Both the position numbers and the translations under genes were made by a program. From NCBI GenBank assembly GCA_905479165.1, contig CAJQLK010000108.1, positions 1 to 32,681 of the forward strand: DNA of 32,681 bases, written 5' to 3'. The notes under the pieces are model-generated. The model saw only the letters and a program-made list of their open reading frames with translations. It did not search any database and was not told the origin of the DNA. Of this stretch, positions 25,807 through 32,681 are shown in pieces. Position 1 is the stretch's first letter; every line of letters starts with the position of its first letter. The DNA is from an uncultured Flavobacteriales bacterium. Lineage in GTDB: Bacteria; Bacteroidota; Bacteroidia; Flavobacteriales; BACL11.

Positions 25807-26467
25807 ATATATATTGAGAAATTACCGTAATTTAAAATATGCTAATTCGCAAAAACATAAGGTAGGAAAGGAGGGTAGTTTGCTACATGCATTTCACCAA
25901 ACTAAAACTGTTTTTATACATATTCCTAAAACAGCTGGAATTTCGCTTTTAAAAGCTATATATGGTAAAGTATCTTTAGAAAGTCATAGAACCTATGAAT
26001 TTAATAATTTGATATTAGGTATTACAAAAAATCAATATTTCAGCTTTTCATTTGTTAGAAATCCTTTTGACAGGCTTTATTCTACATATAATTTCCTTCA
26101 GAAAGGTGGAATAAATAAGCTTGATGTAACTTCATTTCAAAACCATCTTGCTAAACATACTGATTTTGAAGATTTTGTATTAAACGGATTAAATAAAAAA
26201 ACTATTTTTCAAGTTACTCATCTATTGCCTCAATCTTATTTTATTTGTAATAAAAAAGGTGAGGTGTTGGTTAGCTTTGTAGGTAGATTTGAGAATTTAA
26301 TAGCTGATGTTAATCATTTATCAGAAAAACTTGGAAAGGAAATTAACTTAGAACATCTAAATAAAAATAAAAAAAGAAGTTATAAGGAAGTCTATTCCCA
26401 AGAAATGATTGAAGTTGTCAATAAGGTTTATGAAGATGATTTAAGAATATTTAATTATGAATTCTAG
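25799..26467 (+). CDS. Sulfotransferase family 2-type protein, copy 3
   Basis: TVFIHIPKTAGISLLKAIYG; YFSFSFVRNPFDRLYSTYNFLQ; LLPQSYFI...VSFVGRFENL. Confidence 0.87.
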   Translation: MIRYILRNYRNLKYANSQKHKVGKEGSLLHAFHQTKTVFIHIPKTAGISLLKAIYGKVSLESHRTYEFNNLILGITKNQYFSFSFVRNPFDRLYSTYNFLQKGGINKLDVTSFQNHLAKHTDFEDFVLNGLNKKTIFQVTHLLPQSYFICNKKGEVLVSFVGRFENLIADVNHLSEKLGKEINLEHLNKNKKRSYKEVYSQEMIEVVNKVYEDDLRIFNYEF

Positions 26468-27919
26468 ATGTTAAAACTGATTATTAGACAAGCTAATTGG
26501 GGAATATTGGGTTCAATATTTGCTGTTGCTATTGGTTTTTTTGTTAAGATTTATGTAATTGACATTGTTGGTATTTCTAATTGGGGAAAATATGTTTCAG
26601 CACATACCTTTTCAACATTTATGGATGTCTTTCTGACTTTTGGAATTCCTGTAGTAATTGTAAAATTCTTTCCTGATTTATGGAAAGTAAATAAGGAATA
26701 TGCACTTCAATTTTTATCAAAAATCCTTAAACTTTCATTTGTATTAAGTTTCGTTCTAATTATAGCTCTATATTTTGTTTCTCCTCTTTTAGATAGATTT
26801 GTATATACTAATATTGATGGGTTTTCATTAGTACTTTTTCTAATTGCTTTACATACTCCAATTTCAATATTTACTGGAATAATTACTGCATTATATAGAT
26901 CAGTTTTAAAAATAAAGGAAATAATAATATATAGTACAGTTATAACTGTTCCAATTCGTGCAATATTAACTTTTATAATTTTTCAATACACAAACAATAT
27001 TTTGTATTTTATTGGAATTGAACTTTTTACAACTTCTTTGTCATTATTACTTTTGTTCAGAAGATTCAATAAGGACGAATTTAAACTATTTAATCATTCA
27101 GTAAGTCCTGACTTTTTTTGGGACAATAAGATGGTTTCCTATGGTAAAAAAATGTATGCTAATGCAATAGTTCACTTCTTTTCTGCACAGTCTTTACGAA
27201 TAGTTTTAAGTATTGCTCTCCCTCCTTTAAAACTAGGTGTTTATAGTATATTATTATCAATTACTGGTGTTGCCATGTTTTTAATAAAAAATCTTAATCA
27301 GGTATTCGCCCCAGCAATTGCAAAATTGTATAAGGAAAAGAAAATAGATGAGCTAGATAAATTGTTTAAAAAAACAACTTTTATTGTAAATTTAATAACT
27401 CTTCCTTTTATGATTATTATTATAATTTTTACAGATGAGATATTAGGGCTTTATGATAAATCAGGAGATTTAATAGCATACAAACCATATTTATTTTGTC
27501 TAATGATAGCAAGAATGATATCTTTATTTGCAGGAAGTTCAGGAGCATTTATGATAATGGCAGGATTGGAACAGAAGGAACTTAAATTGCAAACAATTAA
27601 GGCAGTATTAATAACTATTTTAGCAATAATTTTAGTTAATAAATTTGAATTGATTGCAATTGTATCATTATTTATAGGATTTATGTTATTCATTAATATT
27701 TCACAACTCATTTACATAAAACGTAATATTAAGATATCTCCATTTAGCTCAGATTTATTAAAATTAATCCTTTTAACAATTCCATTGCTTTATTTTTCTA
27801 TCATAAATAATTATAATTTTAGTATTTTAGAAATTACACTAACACCTTTTCTAATATATTTGTTATTCTTTGTATTATTTATTAAACAAATAAAGGATAT
27901 AGTAAAGATTGTAAGATGA
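26468..27919 (+). CDS. Polysaccharide flippase (Wzx/MATE-like, oligosaccharide_synt)
   Basis: About 12 hydrophobic segments; NWGILGSIFAVAIGFFVKIYVIDIVGISNWGKYVSAHTFSTFMDVFLTFGIPVVIVKFFPD is typical of Wzx N-termini. Confidence 0.9.
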   Translation: MLKLIIRQANWGILGSIFAVAIGFFVKIYVIDIVGISNWGKYVSAHTFSTFMDVFLTFGIPVVIVKFFPDLWKVNKEYALQFLSKILKLSFVLSFVLIIALYFVSPLLDRFVYTNIDGFSLVLFLIALHTPISIFTGIITALYRSVLKIKEIIIYSTVITVPIRAILTFIIFQYTNNILYFIGIELFTTSLSLLLLFRRFNKDEFKLFNHSVSPDFFWDNKMVSYGKKMYANAIVHFFSAQSLRIVLSIALPPLKLGVYSILLSITGVAMFLIKNLNQVFAPAIAKLYKEKKIDELDKLFKKTTFIVNLITLPFMIIIIIFTDEILGLYDKSGDLIAYKPYLFCLMIARMISLFAGSSGAFMIMAGLEQKELKLQTIKAVLITILAIILVNKFELIAIVSLFIGFMLFINISQLIYIKRNIKISPFSSDLLKLILLTIPLLYFSIINNYNFSILEITLTPFLIYLLFFVLFIKQIKDIVKIVR

Positions 27920-29055
27920 TAAAGTGGCTATTTAAATATGGGGCGGTAATATTTCTGTTTAATACAGTACTTTTATCAATAGAGAGCACATTCTATTTGG
28001 GCAACCAAATATTCCTAGCTATAATGGGAATATTTACTATTTTTTTATTAATAAATCCAATTCTGATAAAGATAGTGATTTTTCATAAAGCTTTTTCATT
28101 TCTATTGGTTATTAACATTTTAAACTTACTGTATTTTATATTTTTTCATTCAGTTTTTGATATTGAAGCCATACAATATTTACTTGCTAGGGCAATGCAG
28201 TTTTCAATTATCTCTATTTCAATATATTTTCATTTTGATTATTATAAAACACAATTTTTAAATCATATTGCTATTATAGTTTTATTTATTGTAATTTTAA
28301 GTTTATTATTTTATCCTAATGTTTTCTCTGGCAGATACGAGGGCATTATCTGGAATTCAAATATGTTAGCATCATTTATTGTTATTGCTTTCTCAATATT
28401 ATTTCTAAAAAATAAAGATAAAAGTTTAAGAGATTATATACCCTTATTTCTTTTATTAGTTATTGCTTTGGCTACAGGATCAAGAGGTGCATTAGTTGGT
28501 CTTGCAATTTGCATCGGATTAAAATATGGCTTTAGCTTAAGAAATATTATATATTCTATAATAGCTTTTTCAATCTACTTTATCGTTTCAAGTATTAATC
28601 TAGACACAAGTATAAATAGATTTGCAGAACAAAGTATTTTTAACGATAGGATTGAACAAGCTTTTTTTGCAATTGAGAATATTAATAAAAGTTTATTTTC
28701 AGGATATGGATTAAATGAATACTCTGGCCTACCAAAAGATATAAGTTTACCAAAAAGATTTAAAGGACAAATAATGACATCACATAATGGTTATCTTTCT
28801 ATTTTGTTACAATATGGAGTTTTGTTTGGAGGATTTATACTAGCGTTAATATTTGTTAAAGCATCTCAGCTAATTTCATTCTTTAGGTTTAGTAATGATT
28901 CAGAGAAAATATTTATCTTTATTATAATCTATACGTTTGTATCTTCAATTTATGAAACATTAATTACGGGTATTAATGAATTTCATACTATCCTTTTTTG
29001 GTTCTCTTTAGCTTTCCTTTCTTATTCAAAGTTTAAAAAAGATTATGAAAATTAA
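27916..29055 (+). CDS. O-antigen polymerase/ligase-like protein (Wzy)
   Basis: Polytopic membrane protein; WNSNMLASFIVIAFSILFL, ALATGSRGALVGLAICIGLKYG, MTSHNGYLSILLQYGVLFGGFIL (Wzy_C-type loops). Confidence 0.87.
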   Translation: MIKWLFKYGAVIFLFNTVLLSIESTFYLGNQIFLAIMGIFTIFLLINPILIKIVIFHKAFSFLLVINILNLLYFIFFHSVFDIEAIQYLLARAMQFSIISISIYFHFDYYKTQFLNHIAIIVLFIVILSLLFYPNVFSGRYEGIIWNSNMLASFIVIAFSILFLKNKDKSLRDYIPLFLLLVIALATGSRGALVGLAICIGLKYGFSLRNIIYSIIAFSIYFIVSSINLDTSINRFAEQSIFNDRIEQAFFAIENINKSLFSGYGLNEYSGLPKDISLPKRFKGQIMTSHNGYLSILLQYGVLFGGFILALIFVKASQLISFFRFSNDSEKIFIFIIIYTFVSSIYETLITGINEFHTILFWFSLAFLSYSKFKKDYEN

Positions 29056-30046
29056 AGTATTTAATAATAAAGAAGATATCCTAATTTTAAAAGAGGATTG
29101 GGAAGCACTTTTTGATAAAGGAAATTATTCTTTTTTTCAATCTTTTACCTATTGCTATAATTCAATTTTAAAGTACTCAAAACCATTTATTATTTGTTAC
29201 TATGAAGATAGAAAGTTAGTTGAAATATGGCCTCTAGAGTTGAAAAAAAATAAACTTTTATTTATTAATGATACTCATGCGGATTTCTGTGATATTATTT
29301 CTGAAACAGCTTCATTAACAGTTGTAGATTTTCTTAAGGAGAATAAGCTGGCAAGTAAACTAAGATTAAAAAACCTAGAAAAAGAAAGTATTGCTATTAA
29401 GAAGACAGAAAGTATAAAAGTGAAAGATGTTTTATTTAGTCTAAATTATTCATTACTTAAGCTTGAAAAATCTGATAATTTTCCTTCTAATTTTAATCAC
29501 TTTATCTACAGACAAAAAAGGCGGTTAAAACGAATTCTTAGCAAGTATCAATACAATACTATGTTTTATGAGATTGAAAGTTCAAACTTTCCTATTGAGA
29601 AGATAAAAAAACTTAGAATACAAATGATTGAATTAGAAATTAGAAATCATAAGTTTCTAGATGATGATTTAATTTCACTTACTGAAAATCTTTATAACGC
29701 AGGAGTTTTAGTTGTTTATGAAATTTTAGTAGAAAATAATACAACAGCAATTTCATTAATCTTTAAAAAAGATTATTATTATTCTTTTTGGATAGATTTA
29801 TTTAACGACCAACAGATGATGAATTTAGTAAGTAATACTGCTTTTATTAAAAAAAATACTGAAAAAAATTCTGCTACATTCAATTTTGGAAGAGGGGTTT
29901 ATAGGTATAAAATTCAGAATTTTGGACCTAAAGTGATTCCGTTATTTGAATTAAATACCTACAGTACAGAAGTTGAAAAACACTTGTCTTTATATTTAAA
30001 ATCAGCTAAACGAGTTTTAAAGAAACTTTATAAAAAATTTAGATGA
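29045..30046 (+). CDS. FemAB/GNAT-like (BioF2/CelD-type) acyltransferase
   Basis: WEALFDKGNYSFFQSFTYCYN, IYRQKRRLKRILSKY, AISLIFKKDYYYSFWIDLFNDQ, ATFNFGRGVYRYK. Confidence 0.65.
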   Translation: MKIKVFNNKEDILILKEDWEALFDKGNYSFFQSFTYCYNSILKYSKPFIICYYEDRKLVEIWPLELKKNKLLFINDTHADFCDIISETASLTVVDFLKENKLASKLRLKNLEKESIAIKKTESIKVKDVLFSLNYSLLKLEKSDNFPSNFNHFIYRQKRRLKRILSKYQYNTMFYEIESSNFPIEKIKKLRIQMIELEIRNHKFLDDDLISLTENLYNAGVLVVYEILVENNTTAISLIFKKDYYYSFWIDLFNDQQMMNLVSNTAFIKKNTEKNSATFNFGRGVYRYKIQNFGPKVIPLFELNTYSTEVEKHLSLYLKSAKRVLKKLYKKFR

Positions 30047-31098
30047 AAATATTCTGTTATTTTGTTGAGCCAGCATCTTATACGCTAGATTTAGCAAAGA
30101 ATGTTTATGATAAAAATAAAATTGATTATTGTTTTATCAAATCTAGATCTTTAGTTAAATCTGATTCAAAATCTAATAAAGAAATGCTAAGTGAGAAGTC
30201 TATTTTTGATAAGATTAGGTTTATTGTAAAGATATTTAAAGAAAATAATATGATTATTATAAATGGCTATAATAACTATCCTTTTATACTAACCTTTATT
30301 TTAAATGTTTTTTCTTGTAATAAGAGGTTAATTGCAACAGAATCAGATACTCAATTACAAATTCCTGTTAATCCAATAAAAAGATTTATCAAGTGTATTT
30401 ATTTATCAATTATCTTTAGAAACAAATATATTTTAGGTTTTTCTGGAGGGAACGACTCACATAAAGACCTTTTTAGGCACTATGGAATGGAGGATAAAAG
30501 GATATTTTTAATGCCAATGATGGTCGATAACTCTAAATTTTATCAAAAAAATAAAGTTCTTCCAGAAGTTTTCTATTTTCTTTATGTTGGAAGACTTCTT
30601 AATCATAAAAATGTTGAAGAACTTATTAAAGTATTTAAATCAAGATTTAACACTTTAAATGCTGAGCTCAGGATAGTCGGAGAAGGAAAGGAAGGAGGAT
30701 ATTTGAGAGATAAGTATCAATCAGAAAAAGTAAAGTTTGTAGGAAAAAAATTTACAAAAGATCTTATTGAAGAATTTCAGAAAGCATCATGTTTAGTATG
30801 TCCTTCAAAATTTGAGCCATGGGGATTGGTTGTAAATGAAGCATTATCAGCAGGATTACCTGTAATTGCAACTAAAGAGGTTGGAGCTTCATTTGACTTA
30901 ATAAATGGAAAAGAAACAGGCTATGTAGCAGCCAATATGACTGAGTTTGGAGATTATATGGTAGCGCTTTTTAATAATCCTAAAAAGCTAAAGGTGTTCT
31001 CTAAAAATGGATCTGATTTGATGCAAAATAAATGGAATTATGATTTTTATAATTATTGCTTAAATAAATCAATAGATAAAGTTAAAAAATGGCACTAA
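30043..31098 (+). CDS. Glycosyltransferase family 4-like protein
   Basis: FLYVGRLLNHKNVEELIKVFK, LRIVGEGKEGGYLRDKY, CLVCPSKFEPWGLVVNEALSAGLPVIATKEVGASFDLI. Confidence 0.9.
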   Translation: MKIFCYFVEPASYTLDLAKNVYDKNKIDYCFIKSRSLVKSDSKSNKEMLSEKSIFDKIRFIVKIFKENNMIIINGYNNYPFILTFILNVFSCNKRLIATESDTQLQIPVNPIKRFIKCIYLSIIFRNKYILGFSGGNDSHKDLFRHYGMEDKRIFLMPMMVDNSKFYQKNKVLPEVFYFLYVGRLLNHKNVEELIKVFKSRFNTLNAELRIVGEGKEGGYLRDKYQSEKVKFVGKKFTKDLIEEFQKASCLVCPSKFEPWGLVVNEALSAGLPVIATKEVGASFDLINGKETGYVAANMTEFGDYMVALFNNPKKLKVFSKNGSDLMQNKWNYDFYNYCLNKSIDKVKKWH

Positions 31099-31823
31099 GT
31101 ACAAGAATAAGAATTTTATTAGTCAATTTTGCTTCACTTTTTTATTTCAAGAAAAGGAGTAAGGTTATTTTTTATCATGATATTCATTCTGATAAAAAGT
31201 ATACTGAAATGTCAACTCCAATTGAGGTCTTTAAAAATCACATACAAATTATCTTAGAAAATGGGTATGAGATTGTCGCTGAAATCACTAAGCCTATTGG
31301 ACAAATAGAAATTTGTTTTGATGACGCATTTCTAGGATTATTTGAAAATATCGAAATGATAAAAAAACTAAGAATTCCAATACAATTATTTGTAATTTCT
31401 TCATATTTAAGTAAAAAGAATCATATTAACAAAGAACAGTTAATTGAATTAAATTATAATTCTCTTTTTACAATATCTTCGCATACTAGGTCACATAAAA
31501 TATTAACTGATATTTCTGATGATGAGATTATAGTAGAGTTGAAAGATTCTAAATCTGAATTAGAAGAAATTTTAGGTTGTGAAGTATCTGCAATTTGTTT
31601 TCCTGAGGGTAAATTTAATAATAGAGTTGTTCAAATAGCTAATTCCTTAAATTATAAAAAAATGTACTCATGTATACCTGGATTTTATTACAATGAAGTT
31701 TTCCATATGGTAAAAGGAAGAAGTTTAGTGCAGTTTGCAAATAAAACTGAGTTTGATTCAATTTTAAAAGGTGGGGATCACTTACTATCATTTTGGTATA
31801 AATATAAATATTATAAAAAATGA
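31089..31823 (+). CDS. Polysaccharide deacetylase (CE4/NodB-like)
   Basis: VIFYHDIHSD, IEICFDDAFLGLFEN, FTISSHTRSHKILTDISDDEIIVELKDSKSELEEILG, ICFPEGKFNNRV. Confidence 0.8.
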   Translation: MALSTRIRILLVNFASLFYFKKRSKVIFYHDIHSDKKYTEMSTPIEVFKNHIQIILENGYEIVAEITKPIGQIEICFDDAFLGLFENIEMIKKLRIPIQLFVISSYLSKKNHINKEQLIELNYNSLFTISSHTRSHKILTDISDDEIIVELKDSKSELEEILGCEVSAICFPEGKFNNRVVQIANSLNYKKMYSCIPGFYYNEVFHMVKGRSLVQFANKTEFDSILKGGDHLLSFWYKYKYYKK

Positions 31824-32681
31824 GAATATGTTTAGTTTCCTCTTCATTTTACCCTGCAACTTTTTATGGAGGTCCTATATCAGCTACATGGGATTTATCT
31901 AAGAAACTAGCTGAAAATGATGTAGAAATGTATGTTTCAACAACTAACGCAAACGGATTAAGTAGATTAGAAGTTGAAAATAATAGATATTTGAGAAAAC
32001 AAGATAATTTATTTGTAAAATATTATCATGAAGAGTTGATCAATAAGTTTTCACTTTCTTTTTTATTTGGTATTTTTAATGATATTAAAAAATCAGATGT
32101 AGTTTATATTCAATACCTTTTTCATTACACATCAATAATCTCATTAATTATTAGTGTATTTCAAAGTAAAAAAATAATTATTTGCCCAAGAGGAAGTTTA
32201 GGAGAATGGGGGTTACAATTTAAAAGGAAAAATTTGAAGAAATTATGGCTATTTATATTTGTGAACCCATTTATAAAAGATGTAATTTTTCAAGCATCAT
32301 CATATATTGAAAAGAAAGATATTCTAAGAAAATATCCTAATGTAAAGGTTGAAATTATAAATGATGGAGTCGATTTCAATACCTTTCAAAATGCTGAAAA
32401 GAAATCAAGAATAGAAATAGTAAAAAAGTATACTAAAATAGATTTTGATGAAGTTTCAAACATCTTCTTTTCTATGGGCAGACTACATAAAATTAAACGG
32501 TTTGATATTTTAATAAATGCATTTGAAATCTATTTAAAAAAAGATAAAGATGCTAAACTGATTATTGCAGGAGGAGACGATGGAATGAAAGTTAAACTAA
32601 AACAACAAATATTAGAATTAAAACTTAATAACTCAGTTTTTGTAATAGGAGAAGTTGACTTTAAGCACAAAAAAATACTCT
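31820..32681 (+). CDS. Glycosyltransferase family 4-like protein, truncated by window end
   Basis: Open frame from ATG 31820 to the window end: MRICLVSSSFYPATFYGGPISATWDLSKKLAEND...IICPRGSLGEWGL...IINDGVDFNTFQ...NIFFSMGRLHKIKRFDILINAFEIYLKKDKDAKLIIAGGDDG. Missing from the ORF track because it runs off the window. Confidence 0.88.
   Translation, partial: MRICLVSSSFYPATFYGGPISATWDLSKKLAENDVEMYVSTTNANGLSRLEVENNRYLRKQDNLFVKYYHEELINKFSLSFLFGIFNDIKKSDVVYIQYLFHYTSIISLIISVFQSKKIIICPRGSLGEWGLQFKRKNLKKLWLFIFVNPFIKDVIFQASSYIEKKDILRKYPNVKVEIINDGVDFNTFQNAEKKSRIEIVKKYTKIDFDEVSNIFFSMGRLHKIKRFDILINAFEIYLKKDKDAKLIIAGGDDGMKVKLKQQILELKLNNSVFVIGEVDFKHKKIL

Noticed and set aside
1-32681. tRNA, rRNA, CRISPR arrays, transposases or phage genes
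   Set aside because: None recognised on visual reading; a tRNAscan/ISfinder-style search would be needed to exclude short elements.

Overview
AT-rich chromosomal window that reads as Bacteroidetes/Flavobacteriales (T9SS C-terminal sorting domains, TAnnTTTG promoter elements, weak Shine-Dalgarno sites). Left part (1-5377): three secreted-protein genes (Asp-box/BNR repeat protein with a T9SS tail, LRR-like protein, CotH-like protein) and a small lipoprotein absent from the ORF track. Middle (5379-15750): DUF481-like protein, valyl-tRNA synthetase, DUF1573 protein, class I aminotransferase, SUI1/YciH-like factor, diacylglycerol-kinase-like lipid kinase, LtaS-like sulfatase-fold membrane protein, a 37-aa FeoB-associated-type Cys-rich membrane peptide (also absent from the ORF track), and a fused alpha/beta 2-oxoacid dehydrogenase E1. 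Right part (15840-end): a tightly overlapping surface-polysaccharide operon with Wza-like exporter, Wzc-like BY-kinase with a (Tyr-Gly)n tail, nonulosonate synthase, cytidylyltransferase-HAD phosphatase fusion, three different sulfotransferases, several glycosyltransferases, Wzx flippase, Wzy polymerase, FemAB/GNAT-like acyltransferase, polysaccharide deacetylase, and a glycosyltransferase cut off by the window end. The most interesting reading is a sulfated, nonulosonate-containing (possibly KDN-type) capsule or exopolysaccharide locus, with a minimal two-gene CMP-sugar module and a SAF-less NeuB-type synthase. All functional calls come from motif recognition by eye; no database search was run.
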